Below the pieces are notes generated by a model. That model was not told where the DNA came from. It searched no databases and saw nothing but the letters and a program-made list of their open reading frames with translations. Positions 13,415 through 29,090 of a stretch of 64,000 nucleotides of DNA are shown piece after piece. Positions within the stretch are counted from its first letter, which is position 1. Each line of letters opens with the position of its first letter. Origin of the DNA: Adiantum capillus-veneris (Eukaryota > Streptophyta > Polypodiopsida > Polypodiales > Pteridaceae); the NCBI GenBank assembly GCA_014529385.2, contig CM043944.1, positions 86,579,884 to 86,643,883 on the forward strand, given 5' to 3'. The translations under genes and the position numbers were made by a program.

Positions 13415-13768
13415 GAAAATGTACAAATGTTAAAAATGAACAAAATTTTTGTCTTATAAGACTCTCTTTTTCTTTATTCTGCACAAAATAAAAGTAGTAT
13501 GCATGCTTTGATCAAGTTTGTGGAGACGACGTCTCCCGAACACCAAGTAGAGCTTGTCACTCTACTATCGAAGATGATAGGACTAATGTGCAGACATGCT
13601 TGCAGCAGCCTCAAGATCTCAAGCACCAAATGGACTAGTCATCCATTGTGGAACGATGTTGTAGGGTAACATAGGGATCCTCTACCCACTAGGAAAAAGG
13701 ACTAATGAATATGGTTTATCTTCTCTACCCCATAGTCGAGGATGACTATGATTTCAAGAGAGAGGTAA
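13415..13768 (+). other. Gypsy-B 3' untranslated region and polypurine tract
   Basis: About 350 bp separate the chromodomain stop from the 3' LTR. It contains a short perfect inverted repeat (GGAGACG-A-CGTCTCC near 13522). It ends in the purine-rich CAAGAGAGAGGTAA, the likely plus-strand primer, directly before TGTCATAAT. Confidence 0.7.
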
Positions 13769-14428
13769 TGTCATAATAATCAATATCTAATTCTCCTAAA
13801 TGATTTTATTATTTAAACTGATCGTTTAATATGGGGAAGTGCCAGGGGAGAAAAAGCTAGAATATTGGTTAAGCTAGCAGACCGGCCACAATAGGGATCC
13901 AAAGGGGGGGCCATCTGTAAAAGATCCATGTGCAACAATGGGCTTAAAATACCCTAAGGTTCAGCCCATTAAGACTTCCAAGATGCTAAGGTTCCAAAAT
14001 TCAAAGGTTGTATCCAAAGGTCAAACATTGGGGGAATTGGATGCTTTGTGTGTGTCCCAAAAGACTTTGGCAATCTCTACATAGGAGGGGGCAAGCCTTG
14101 CAAGTAGGGGATGAGAGAGAAACACACAGATACACACACACACAAGCTCCCTTTACACAAAGGGAATGAGGGACACATGTCAGCTCCCTAGCCCAGAGGC
14201 CCACAAGGTGTACCCAATTCCTATTGGATGGCCTTGGAGGTGGACCAATGAGAATTAGGCTAGAGTAAAACTAGTTTAATTAATTTAAAAACACTTAATA
14301 AAAGAACTAATAAGAAATTAAGCTCTCTAAAAGATTATTGGACAGTCTCCCAAGGGGACCAATGAGCATTTAGCAGCTTAATGGCTTGCCTGATTCCTAT
14401 TGGCCAGGAGGCAAAGGGGTCCAATGAG
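13769..14428 (+). repeat. Gypsy-B 3' LTR, truncated
   Basis: It begins TGTCATAATAATC and matches the first 690 bp or so of the 5' LTR. Similarity stops at CCAATGAG (14421-14428), where Gypsy-A gag sequence resumes. About 0.9 kb of LTR, the right terminus and any target-site duplication are missing, so a deletion removed them after insertion, possibly with a little host-element DNA. Confidence 0.85.
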
Positions 14429-14434
14429 TACATT

Positions 14435-17337
14435 TACTGGTACCACAGGTGTACTTTGTGATGGCTCCTCGGTAACCTCAATTAAGTTCAATGTCCTGAT
14501 CTTTGGTGCATTTGGATTATTAGGACATTGGGCAATCAAATGGTCTATGCCACATCAATTACACATGGTATTGGCATTGTAGATGTGCTTGCTTGATTGG
14601 TTTGCATTAGTGTGGCATTCTTTTGTACTCTAATAGGACACTCGGCTACACGATGTGGACCCCCACACTTGTAGCATTCAAGAGGTGGTCTCTTGACAGT
14701 GAAATTGATATTTTGGCCTCTTGCTCTACAAGAGTAGCTACTTGATAGACAGGTTTGACTTGTCCCCAATAGTCCTCCATGTAGTATTGTGGGCTTCCTT
14801 CAAGTGCATCAATCCCATAGGCAATATTAGTGTCTAACTCATCCTCGCAATCCACACAAGCAGTAGATGACTCACAACCCACTTGATTCACAGAAGTGAT
14901 TCTATGATGTGGGGATTGGGGTCCTAGCACTGGAGGTAATGGTGCTGTTTGAACAACATTTTGGGCCCTAGGGACCATGTGTTGTGACACTTGTCCAAGA
15001 GGTGGGGCCGGCATCAATGCGGGCACTCAAGGTGTCTCTGTCCATGCTAAGGTTGGTCTATTGGTCATCGCGCATTTAAATACTATACAATCCTTGGCTT
15101 GATGACCATACCTCCCACATGCATTGCACTTCCCATTGAATTTTACTCTAAATGTAGGGCAATCATTGGTAATATGTGGACCAAAGCAAAATGAGCACCA
15201 TTGTTGCTCCCTTCTTGGATACATATGTTTGTTTTGTGGAGCACGATTGCCTCTAAGACTTTCTTGAATGGCCTTGGTGAGATCCGCTAAGGTCATCTCA
15301 GATATCTTTGGCTCTTTAGCAATAGGCTTTATGGTCATTGGCTCATGCCCCGATGCTTGCGAGCTAGTAGATTTAGACTCAATAGACACTCGTTTTCCTT
15401 GATCATTAAATTGTCCTGCAATTGGATCACATTTGTGATGACTGCTTCCCAAGTGGTGATACTCTAATGACTAGGCCATTGTAGATATCCTCATGTCGTA
15501 GTCCCCTAATGAATCTATCAAGAAATTGGTTGTTATTGAGGTGCTCATTTGGATTACAACGAGAATTCAAATGATTCAAGCAACTAATAAAGTCTCTCAC
15601 GAACTCCCCTTCCTCTTGTTGGGCTTTCTGGACCTGAGATGCTAGACCCCAAAGCACTCCCTCTCATATGTACTCTTTCAAGAACAGTCTCCTAAGAGTA
15701 GGGTAAATCATTTTCTCTTTCACCCTTAGGGTCCTATACCAAACCCCAGCCTTCTCACTCAAGGTCAAGCTTAAAGCATTAGTCTTATGCAGGTCATTGT
15801 GTTCTCCTAGGGAATTGCATATTTTTTCAAATACTTTGATATGATTTCTCACATCCTCGACTCCACTAAATTTTCATGTGAGCTTGGCTATTTGTATTGT
15901 CTTACTTCTAGGCTCTCTATCAAGCATGTTATGCATATTTGCAGCCATAGATCAACCGATAGCTTGAGAAAGTGTTGCCAAGTCACCCAAGTGAGCAAGT
16001 ATAGTGGGGATAGGCACTCTTGAGACTACATGTGGAATGGGGGCTGGCATTGGGTTAGGCATGCGGGTGATCCTCGGGTCCCAAGCTGGGTATGATGTTG
16101 TGCCATGTGCTCGCCCAAAGTTCATATGTGTGGCCCTGGGCATAGCAGACATGGGACGGGACATGCTAATGCTAGCTGGTATGGTCTCATTGAAATAAGG
16201 GCTTAGATGTTGTGGTCGTGGAGCGTAAGTTGTTGAAACAATGGGAGGGGTAGAAGCTACATGATCATGAGGGCCCATAGGTGCATATAAGTGATACACG
16301 CTTGTAGGTACTGGTGTAGGCATTGGGCCACCATGTAGCGATGCTTTACTAATAAATGAGGTCCATGGGCGCATGATCTTTTGCATGACCATCACTGCGG
16401 TAGGCACAGTAGCCGTGGTGTCAAGAGAAATATGAGCCAGACTTGCACAAGGTAAAGCTATCGTTTGTGGGATCAGATTGTATTGAGACCCCTAGTGAAA
16501 CAACATATGGAGGATCCATCAGACTTACCAAGGGAGTCTCCATTTGTGATAAAGTTGGTTTCTTAGCCTTCCCTATATCCAAGAATCTCTTGATACCTGT
16601 TGAAGGCATGTGGATCCCTTTGTTCTACCTCTCCAACTCAATAACCCTATGGATGACATCACAAACTCTTTGTTGTTGCTCCTCTACGTAGTAGCACCTG
16701 TTGTGGATTGTAGGACATCTAACCAACCCACGTGATAGGTGTGATCTGTGTATAGGTTGGTTAAAGTCTCTGTTTGTAGTTCATACTCCCAATTTTCATT
16801 TAGGAACGCTCCATCTAGGATTAAGGTGCTAGGGGTGTCCATTGAGCTAGACACAATGTGGCTCTCTATGGTTTCACCCTTAGTGGTTGCTAATTCAGGA
16901 GCACTCAATTGCTCAACTAGCATGGATGTTGACATAGGGGCCTTTGCTTTTAGCTCTCTCCATTGCTCTTTCTTGTGTAAGCTTTTCATTTCCTTTTCCC
17001 TAGTTGCAATGATATATCACTCAACCTCTTGCACTTTGGCAAGGCTTCGACTATCAGGTAATATAACCTCGGAGGGGAATAGATGTGAAGAGTCAGGGAG
17101 TGCAGTGAATGGAGTATTCACATTCACACTCTCCCGGAGTATGGGGTCTACATTGGTTATGAATGGTGAATTTACTTCCCCACCCCCTTCATTTACATCG
17201 TTAGCTCCATGTTCGGAGTGACTGGCTCTACTAAGAGTCTCTTTCAAGAGGCTAAACATGCTTGGCCCCAGCCGTGGGCCCATGGCATGTATGTTTTGGC
17301 TTGAACTATTGGTATTGGGCGTCAGGTAACCTTCCAT
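14435..17337 (-). pseudogene. Gypsy-A gag, long and zinc-knuckle rich (broken)
   Basis: The likely start is MEGYLTPNTN at 17337. The frame runs to 16684 with one TGA (near 17017), then continues through frameshifts: a Pro/Met-rich segment (16407-15952), the capsid-like region (15852-15427, with KAGVWYRTL and FVRDFISCLNHL), and four knuckle-like motifs: CSFCFGPHITNDC, CNACGRYGHQAKDC, CYKCGGPHRVAEC and a damaged CNxCGIDHLIAQC near 14560. Three of the four have CX2CX3HX4C spacing, one residue shorter than the usual knuckle. About 960 codons is long for a gag. The 3' end is cut by the Gypsy-B insertion, and pol resumes at 6480. Confidence 0.8.
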
Positions 17338-18480
<1,143 letters not shown>

Positions 18481-18495
18481 CCGGTAATGGTGCCA
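18481..18495 (-). other. Gypsy-A primer binding site
   Basis: On the minus strand the sequence reads TTTTGGCACCATTACCGGGC, resembling the TGGCGCCGTTGCCGG type of primer site used by many plant Ty3/gypsy elements. It lies upstream of gag in the correct orientation. The LTR would end at GTACA, 18500 on the plus strand. The tRNA is not assigned. Confidence 0.65.
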
Positions 18496-18499
18496 AAAT

Positions 18500-18725
18500 T
18501 GTACGCTTCTACCGCACGTGTCAAAGGCTGAGAACTTGTCGAACACTGTGTGTGAGCCACGAATGGCTGCAAGCACACAACTAGACTATCATAGTAAGCT
18601 CAAAGGGGCAATGGTGTGTCACTCACCGCTCAATGCTTTGCCGTCGTGAAGGATTTCGTGCCCAAAGAAGATGGAGCCACCGCCTCCGCGCTCAACCACC
18701 TCACCACCACCGATGCCGTTGTAAT

Positions 18726-18798
<73 letters not shown>

Positions 18799-18808
18799 CA
18801 TACACACA

Positions 18809-18839
<31 letters not shown>

Positions 18840-19000
18840 TCATGAGCACACGATGGAGAAGAAGGTAGAGCAAGAGCAAGAGCACTTCTTTAGCATGCAC
18901 CTCAAGGATGAGGATTTTAGGTCAAAATGGACCTGTTATATGAATCTGACCCATTCACACATGGGCGCCCACATTGGACAATCATAGCAAAAATAATGTA
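18500..19000 (-). repeat. Candidate 5' LTR DNA of Gypsy-A with microsatellites
   Basis: Its position outside the primer site makes this the expected 5' LTR, but its far edge and partner were not found. It contains (CT)n at 18727-18795 followed by (CA)n at 18802-18839. The 110 bp before the CT run is GC-rich and codon-like on the minus strand but too short to identify. Confidence 0.35.
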
Positions 19001-19019
19001 AAAATGGGATAAGTGGTGC

Positions 19020-19900
19020 ACATCATTTCATATATTGTCAGGATCAAGGATGTTAAAGAAGCTTGGAATGGTTTAATGAAGAATTTGGCACCGCATCAAA
19101 AAGCTCAAAAACCAACTTGCTCATGTGGTTCTACAAGTTGAAGAAAAAAGACACGAGTCGCTTGTGGCTCACATTAACAAATATAGAGCACTAAAACAGC
19201 AGCTGCTAGGAGTGCAAAAATAGATTTCAGACAATGAAGCTATTGTACTTTTTACTCAACATCGTTTTGAGGCACCATTTGACATACTAGTGTCTACACC
19301 AATCCCTTAGGTCAACATGGATCATGAGTTCTATTTGAGGGATATTCAGCCGTTCTATAGAGATGTAGGTACAAAAGCATCTATGGAGAGTAAACCAAAA
19401 ATTATAAGGACTTTACCACCCTTTATAGGGGAGCAAAGACAAAATTGGAAGTGAGAATCATACCATCTCAATGGAATCCGATTCCACAGACAACAGATAC
19501 AAAGAGCTTACATGATTTAATGTCTTCTTCTATAAGATGAACCATTACGCGCTGAAATTTTGAAAATCAGACCACATTTGTGGGGACAAATGAGCAAGAA
19601 CCTGGAAAAACTTGGATTGACTGAAAGCTAAACTAGTAGACAAAATTAGGTGTTGGCAAATATGCCGTGAGCAGATGCTAGCATAGCAAGAACCAAACCA
19701 ACATACCAAAATGTCGGCCAAGGAGGTACTTCAACCCGCAGGCATGTGGAAGCATATAGATGGTTGTCAATCACCTACTCGACCTTCTAAGACAATCATT
19801 ACTCAAGGAAATCAAACCCGGACATCCTATGTGCTTGTGACTATAAAACAACCTACGACACTCTAGCTACCAAAGTCAAGACCATAAGTCCTTGAATCAC
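19020..19900 (+). pseudogene. Copia gag-like remnant
   Basis: Plus-strand translation gives KDVKEAWNGLMKNLAP and, after a frameshift, EEKRHESLVAHINKYRALKQ followed by ISDNEAIVLF. This matches the layout of plant copia gag (UBN2-type: an EAW box, then a helix with H-NK-R-L, then ISD). Later codons are heavily interrupted and no zinc knuckle is seen. It has no LTRs or pol nearby, so it is an isolated fragment. The match rests on motif spacing only. Confidence 0.35.
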
Positions 19901-20274
19901 CTCAAAACTCACAAGGGATCCTCTATTTATCAAGAGGTCACTACCCTATAAAATTAGATCCTATATCCTACCTGTAACCACTTGGTGAAGCAAATGCATA
20001 TGAAGGCAGACAGTCTATTACATGTTCACCAATTCTCAACTTGTATGATCCTAATGTGTAGCTCTTCTTGTTGTTAACATACTGGAATGAATAACTCGCA
20101 AAACAAACACACAATTTGCAAGATAACTCACTCGGAAGCTTGTGCGAGCTTGCCTCGCGACGGAACCAAAACTTTGCAAGCTTGGCATTGGTGCACAGCC
20201 CTCGTTGTTGCTAACTTGTTGATGGTGTTGGCTTTGCAATGGCTACTCCATAGCGTGCGTAGAGAAGAGATAAG

Positions 20275-21990
<1,716 letters not shown>

Positions 21991-22119
21991 TACTAAATCT
22001 AGCAATTGATCAGCTTCTAGGTATCCAAATGATTTCAAAATTAAATCACAAGCTAATTAGAGCCTAAGGATGTTATGCAAGTTGACAAAGTGCATTTTGA
22101 TGCTCATTTTATGTTGTGA

Positions 22120-23210
22120 GACATCATACGTGTATGATGTCAATGTGCTTTGAATGAGGTGAGCATTGACATACGCATAGCCCATAGCATGTACATCACA
22201 CATATATGCTTGGAATGAGATTCAACATGTATGAGCATGATTTTGTCTTATAAGCTCTTTTTTAGATTTTGAAACATGAAAATGGATAGAATTGGGGTCC
22301 ATATAGCTTGAAGCTTGGTGCATGGACTCATGAGCATATGATAACAACATTGTATAGGTCAAAACCACCTCAGATTGCCAATTTTGACATTTGAGACATC
22401 ATATGCGTAGAACGTCTTTTGTGCCCAAATGACTTGAAACTCATATGATAGGATGTCCATAGCATATGTTGGTGTCTATAGGACCAGAATTGAAATTGAG
22501 CTTGAAAATGGATGTCAAAGGCTGTACGCTTAGATTTCCATCATATGGGTGAAAATAGCTCAAATGATATCAAAATATGATGAAAATTTGCTGGTAAGCT
22601 CATAAAGTTGAGGAGTCTAGACATCATACACGTATGATGTCTAGATTGGCTTTTTCACTCAGATTTAATGTATAGCTTGTTCATGATGTGTGCATCACTT
22701 TGATGTGTTCAAATTTGAATTTGGACCAGTGCTCATGTTCCCAAGGCCATAAAAGGTGTTTGTGGCACTTGAATTTGAAAAATGAAGTATATAATGACCA
22801 AACATGCCCAATCATGCCCAAACTTGGTGTAGAGGCTGTATATGACATGAGAATGAACTCTGGATAATCAAAATGATGACAAAGTAACTATTTAGCAAGT
22901 CTAGACATCATATGTGTATGATGTCTTTACTTGAAAAAATGAAATGTGAGCATGGGGATAAGATGTATATGCAATGTGCATGCCTTGTGTCCAGTTTCCC
23001 TGAGTTTGGAGAATTATTTCTATGGATAAGACCATATTTTTCTTGAGGACTCCAACTTAGCATCTTTTGACCAAAGGGTGGCTTTATGTGGTCCAATTTG
23101 TATGAATCTTGGTATGTGAGCTGTAATGAACATGATGACGAGGTTGGTGTGGACAATTTAACACTTTAATGTGTTAAAAGGCCCACCAGACATCATATGC
23201 ATATGATGTC
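22120..23210. repeat. Spaced 22-bp palindrome array
   Basis: Five related sites at 22120-22141, 22395-22416, 22620-22641, 22904-22925 and 23189-23210 share GACATCATA...TATGATGTC. Three have perfect 10-bp arms or better (22120, 22620 and 23189; the last is a perfect 22-bp palindrome), one has a single mismatch and one is degenerate. Spacings are 275, 225, 284 and 285 bp. The DNA between sites is only weakly alike (recurring TGCCCAAA, ACTTGAA, CATATGAT). It lies between Gypsy-C gag and its downstream frames. Confidence 0.85.
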
Positions 23211-23595
23211 TGGGATGAAAAATTTTGATTTCAGTGCATGGGAAAGACTTGTGCTAGTGCCCTAAGCCCTTTTAGCTCTGGTTCAACTTTAAAATTCATT
23301 AGTTTAGCTGAGAACTCCATGTTTGGTACCTTGGACTCTGAAGTCAATTCCACTCTTGGAGATGAAATTCCGTGATGATTTTACTTGAGCTTGATCACCT
23401 AAGCTTGTAGATGTTGTGGGGCACCTTTCCATGTCGTCGGTGTCGCGTTTTGCTTACAAATGTCCTTCATGATGATTTGTTGCTCTGAAAGCGTCTTTTG
23501 GTTGGGTGATCATTTGGTGGCAACTTTTCTTAATGTTTGACCACATGTCTTGTTTGTCGACAAAGGTAAGTCAATGCTACTCATAAAGTTTGGTT

Positions 23596-26000
23596 TCAAT
23601 CGGATGCTCCATCTGGCCACCGTGAGGACCAAATGACGCTTTTTTTACCTTTTCCAGCAAAGGCTTTACTTGCTCTAGAATTTTTAAGGTTTTTGGTTGT
23701 ATTAGAGCTTGAGCAATCTCTATGAACTTCTTGCATATCTCCATTCGTTTGGTCTCGTACTAACAATCTTTGATCCAAAGTTTGGATGTTCTTCAACCTT
23801 GCCTCGTAGGCTTGCAACATAGCATCTAAATGCTCATTTACTTTTTTTGCTAAGACTGAACCACCTGACATAGTCTTGGACTCTTCAGACCCCTTTGAGT
23901 TTTCTTTGCTCTTTTTTTCATGTCCGAGATGTTCTTTTGTTTGAGTTAATTCCTTTTCCATGTCTATATTTTCCCTTAGCCTCTTTTCTTTCATTTGTCT
24001 TGTTTAGCTTTCCACGATTTTTGTTGAGTTCTAAATGACCCATTTTCAAATTCAGTTTGTTCTGGAAGGTTCAATTCATCCACCACTAGTTGATTCTTGG
24101 CTGCTTCCTAAGCTTGGGCTCTAGTCACCACTTTGATTGGAACTCTTGGCTCTGACTTGGATCTGCTTGAGCACGGTAAAATCCCAATGACATTGACAAT
24201 TGATTTTCCCAAGTTGTTAGGATTCTTAGCACAGTGTTGAAGTAAGTGATCTTTCCCACACCCCTCATAAAATCCAAAAATCTTCATTAGTTAACCCTTG
24301 TGTGGGCAACCTCATGCCCAATGGTTACATCCACATTCAAAGCATGGTCCTTTCGGCTGGACAGATGGTGGTGCTCTCACTGGCCGTCCTGTCCTAGGTG
24401 GATATCCTCTAGGCTTATAGTTCTAGTTTTCTATGAACATAAATATATTTTGATCCATCAAAATTAATTTTTAGCATTTTGAGGCCCCATAAGAAGGTCC
24501 AGTACCTTTGTCAGTGCTAGCCCAAAATGGACTATCCTTGTCGGTAGCATAAGATGCACCATCAATTTCTCTCACATGGGTTTCTACAAGTTTCTAATAG
24601 TAAACAATGGGTAGCATCATTGGCTGATTATGCGTGACTTGGCCAACCATGTGTACCACACAATGGCCCTATTGTCATGAGATAAAGGTGGTTGTTTCCC
24701 CAACATGGGTTGTGGATTGTCTCCACCTTGCACTGCATTATTGGTTTCAATTTGGTACCTCAGAGGTGGTGGCAATTGTTGCACCGCTAGAGGTCCATAT
24801 GGCCTTTTCCTCACATAATTTTGGTTATAAACGCACTCATTAGTATCATGATTGGTGTATTTTTTCTCAATGGCACACCATTTCAACACCGTGGGAGCAT
24901 TGACTGCTTGTGGTTGATACGGTCTCAGATTGGGGTTTTGTTGATATGTTTGATTCATTCTACAGATCACTTCTTTCACGACTTGATGCACCTTTTGTGT
25001 GATTGAAGTAGGAGCACTACGTTTTGTAGTCGGCTCGCCAGATGTAGAAGAGGCACTCTTGGTATTTGTGTCTAGGTCCTCTATTACCTCTCCGTACATC
25101 TTGCAATTGTCAACTAGATACAACGCTTCCTTAATGACTTGTTCAAAAGTTGTGCATACTTTCAAGTGTAATTCCTTTTTGAGAGTTTCGTTTCTTAGAA
25201 CCTCTATAAAGAGAATTCATAAGCGATCATCTTGTGGTAACTCTCACACTAGACATCTTTCAATGTATTGTTTGAAGCAAAGCAAAGCCTCTTTCACCTT
25301 TTCATTCTCTTTTTGTTTAAAAGCATAGATTTGGGAAACCGTGTTGTTCTTGATTCCCCTCTAAGAGAATTCCTCAGCAAACTCTCGCAAGAGTTGCTCA
25401 ATGTTCAGGGATCTCTATTGTTTAGTGGCTAGAACCAAGTGAACTTTGGCCCTTCCAATGTCAACCCAAAGCCTTCAAACTATGTATGGAAATCCTTGAC
25501 TTGTTTTGCTCTTAACACTTGCTTAAAAATGAAAACATGTGTGTATAGATCCCTAGACCCACTGAACTTATTGGGCACGCACTTCGCCACTTGAGATGTT
25601 GCATTTTTTGAGTTTATGCTACCATTCTCATCATTCTAGGCTCTCCTACCATCACATCTCCCATTTCATGCCCACTAATAGGTGGTCTTGAGGGAGTTTG
25701 GTCAGCTACCCTCTCCTCTGGTCTTGTGTCTCTACCCTCAGTTCTAGAATCAGGTTAAAAATCGTGTCTCGAATATCACTTCCTCAATGTGTGGACATAG
25801 GAGCCCTTGAACTCAAAGATCCTATCGGTCATGGCTCGAAAAAATGTGGTCGACTAAAAGAATCTTCCACTCAGGTTCTAGGTGGGCTTACTCTCATAGT
25901 CTCTGGCCTTGTTGTTTCATAGACAGTAAGTATGTGCATGCTAGGGGTGACATAGTACTGATGGAGTGGCCCCCCAAAGTACGTATATCCCTCAAGCTCA
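23596..26000 (-). pseudogene. Gypsy-C gag with coiled-coil tail (broken)
   Basis: Minus-strand reading starts around 26000. The capsid-like region near 25400-25100 contains VSQIYAFKQKENEKVKEALLCFKQYIERC and KVCTTFEQVIKEALYLVDNCKMYGEV (shown in parts), as in plant Ty3/gypsy gag: AFKQKENEKVKEA, IEVLRNETLKKEL. A Gln/Pro-rich segment with a WCAIEKKYTNHDTNEC finger follows (24617-25165), then knuckle-like CFECGCNHWAxGC (near 24340) and GCGKDHLLQHC (near 24260). A Lys/Glu-rich helical segment (23994-23596) ends the coding signal. Stops break every part. No protease, RT or integrase lies between here and 20.3 kb, so the element looks gag-only or internally deleted. Confidence 0.65.
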
Positions 26001-28850
26001 TTGCGGCTCACTGCATAATATCTCCAATCATACTTTTCCATCATGATTATCTATGTATCTTTCTTCATACGTGAATACATACAAGCATTTTTGCTCCGTT
26101 AACTCCCTTGCAATGGGTTCCTCACACCTACAATAGAGCATTTTCTCTCCGTTATCATGTGTTGAGTTAGGCATACTTTCAATGTTTTCAGTGATGACTG
26201 AGACTTACTTTATATGTTATTTCAATTTTAAAATATTAATGGATCTTTTTATTTCACCTTTCATTTCACATGTGATATGTCTTCACTTTTTCTTGCATTC
26301 TACTGTTTTAGAATGCTAAAGTGAAGCTTCACCTTGCATATTTCTAGTAAATTTATACATACACATATGTGAATATATATGTATATATATTTATATTTAT
26401 ATTTTATACACACATACATATATATTAATGAGCTCTTTTTATTTCACCTTTCATTTTCTAGAGTCACATGGCTTGACTTTTCTTTCATTATATAGATCAA
26501 TTCCAATTGATGTTCGAGAAAGTCTCTTTTATTAAGCAGTCGCCAGTCCAGTTTCCTCCTAGAAAAGAAGCAAACACGAAATACTAGCAGCAAATTATTT
26601 TTTGTAGAACTTTTGAACTTTTTCTCACACATTTCACCAATTTTTCTTCCCTTTATCATGGTTTACAACCGGCTAGTCTCAATTTTCAACTACGTCAAAA
26701 CTAAGCTGAGGCAATCCTTTCCTAAACACTGATTTTCTGTTAAACTCAGCCTAATGATTTTATCACTTTCCTATTGTTTTAGAAAGCCACCGTGACCCTT
26801 TCACTTGTTTTAAAAAAAGGGAGGTTGGAGCCCCCCATCATCTGCATGCGTGCGAACGATGGGGGAGCTCTAGCCCCCCCTTCTTTTTTTTGAGATGTGC
26901 ACTCGCTCCACTGGTTGCCTCCATTGGGCTGCCGTTTGTGCATAAAGATGTGTCATCATCAACGAACTCGCTAGATAACTTTGTGGAAAGGCTTGTGTCG
27001 TTGCCCCACTCAGCTTGACCAATTAGAGGCTCTGATAAGTGGACGTCGCTTCCATAAATTGAAAACAATTCATGCGTTGACAATGACGCACGTAACAAGG
27101 AGGCTTTGCGGTTGTCAAACCATGATAGATTATAATTGGCCTATACTGACTGCAGCATGTCTTACTTGTGTACTGTGAGGGGTGAAAGCAAGGTAGTTGA
27201 AGCAACCTAAAGAGCAGCGTGTAGTGCGTGGGTAAGAAAGCATGCCTCGTAGAAATAAGAATCTCCTATTTTGACACCCTTCATCATATCTTTGTCCTTG
27301 GGAGGGAACAGGGGATCGCGGGAGGGGGGGGGGGGACCTGTACATTAGAAAAATAAAATCCATCTATTAAAAACCCTTAAAGTTTTGTTTTTTTCACAAG
27401 TCCCAAAGCTTTGAATGGATTTTTTGTTTTTTTAAGTCTTTCAAATCAATACAACAAAGAAAGAGGCTTATTGGCAAGGACTAAAAAATCGAGCATAGCA
27501 TAAGCAATTTGCAAGGGTTGCTTATGCAAGAACTCTTCAAAATAAAAATAAATAGATTTTATATATCACACAAGCAATCCACACATTGTCTCTTATGCCA
27601 TGCATATAGTCATCTTCTAAGTGACACACAATATGCCAAAATGACCTATGAGACCAAAAGTTTACATCCATGTGCGACCCTAGTACAATGTGTGAGGAAT
27701 ATAAAAATAGAAATAAACAAGCGTACCAAGAGTGGGTAGGCATGTAAGCCTACCCTAAATCTTCCTCCTTGTCACATCACCATCACATAATACATCATTT
27801 TAAAAACTATGGGGAGAGGTACAATCACATGAGGGATAACGACATATGCACTAGAAAAAATATACAATCATCATCATCCTAGGAACTCTCTCATGGGTCT
27901 ATGTCGTATGGCCTCAATTTCCTCCATATTCAACTCTCTTGGGGGGTGTACTTGATGCTGCGCAATGATGTTGCCTAGCCTCCGATGTAGACATTCTCTA
28001 TGATATGAAGATCCTCACATCCTCATGTGTCATGAGAAAACGAGAGAGATGGACCAATCAATAAGGATTCCCCAAGGAGGGTATGATTGGGTACTGGTGG
28101 TGCCTATCTTGAGCAGTCCCGCTGTAGAAAGTAGCTTGCCTCTGTAGAGATCCTCTATGTCCAGGTCCTCTACTCCAAACGGTAGTCTCTCTAAGTCTAC
28201 GAATCTCCAGCAAGAAGAGACCTAGGTGCCTTTGGTCTAGAAATTTATGATACCGGATAAGGGGCTAAAGCTCTCTTATGAAAAGTAATGAATTGATGTA
28301 GATCTCATAATATGATATGCGGTAGCAAATTTAATGCTCCTCTATCTTTAGCTCTCTCTAGCAAACCTAACATAATATCCCTTGCAGGGTTATACCTATG
28401 TATCAGCTAGTCTCTATCATGAGTGATGGGAGGAGGTGCATAGCTGACCAATAACACATTGGCCATGAGCTAGGTGGGTTTTCATATACCCCGGGTGTGA
28501 GATAAACCAATCATATATTGTGCGAAGAAGATGGTCTTGATTAAAAGCCATCTTTAGACCCCAACTCATGTGATGAAGACATCCAAGTCCTCTTAGTATC
28601 CAGATGAATGAGATCATGTATGATAATATTGCAAGTCACTAAATGTGTGAGGGTGAGGGATGGTGCATCAAGGAAAGGCTAAAAAGGGGGCAATGTGTGA
28701 ACAAGGGTCATGGGCAAGACTTGGGAAAGGGGCTATGAGCCCACATGACATGACAAGGGGGCTTACAATAGCTAGGAGGCTATATAAGCATGGTTGGTGG
28801 TGAAACAAGATGCTATTTTCCCTCTATCATTACATTGGTGTCGGATCTTA
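26001..28850. other. Intergenic stretch, no gene supported
   Basis: No family is recognisable. It holds an AT-rich patch of ATATAC-type repeats (26340-26420), a hairpin-forming pair GAGCCCCCCATC / GATGGGGGAGCTC (26828-26870), a (G)13 run near 27328 and a TATA-like GCTATATAAGC near 28780. A minus-strand frame at 27098-26838 (DTSLSTKLSSEFVDDDTSL) and another at 28617-28417 have protein-like composition, but no start, motif or continuation supports a gene. Confidence 0.5.
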
Positions 28851-28853
28851 GGA

Positions 28854-28855
<2 letters not shown>

Positions 28856-28911
<56 letters not shown>

Positions 28912-29047
28912 TGTTAATTTGATTATGCCATTTCCCTCTTAAATAATAGGTCTTGAGTTCAAATCTCCTCGTTGGATAGAACTTTAAGGTCTCTTGGGAT
29001 AGTTTCATGCGACGTTAAAACAATCTTCTTCTTGTGTGTGTGTGTGT

Positions 29048-29090
<43 letters not shown>

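Larger units (their letters stand above)
6509..14428 (+). mobile_element. Gypsy-B: nested Ty3/gypsy chromovirus
   Basis: A plus-strand LTR retrotransposon inserted into Gypsy-A. The region near 6511-6600 matches 13771-13860 closely (both begin TCATAATAATCAATATC). The primer site directly follows the 5' LTR, and gag, protease, RT, RNase H, integrase and a C-terminal chromodomain follow in order. The host element is interrupted between its last gag zinc knuckle (14.45 kb) and protease (6.4 kb). The two LTR copies differ by several per cent plus a deletion of about 20 bp, so this insertion is clearly older than Gypsy-D. The element is dead: gag and pol have many stops and frameshifts and the 3' LTR is truncated. 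Confidence 0.9.

Noticed and set aside
27024-27037. GCTCTGATAAGTGG as a minus-strand primer site for Gypsy-C
   Set aside because: It diverges from the initiator-Met site after GATA, lies about 1 kb from the gag start, and no LTR edge adjoins it.
27850-27863. CACTAGAAAAAAT as the partner CACTA terminus
   Set aside because: Only the first five bases agree with the terminus at 50616, and no GCGACGC subterminal motifs follow.
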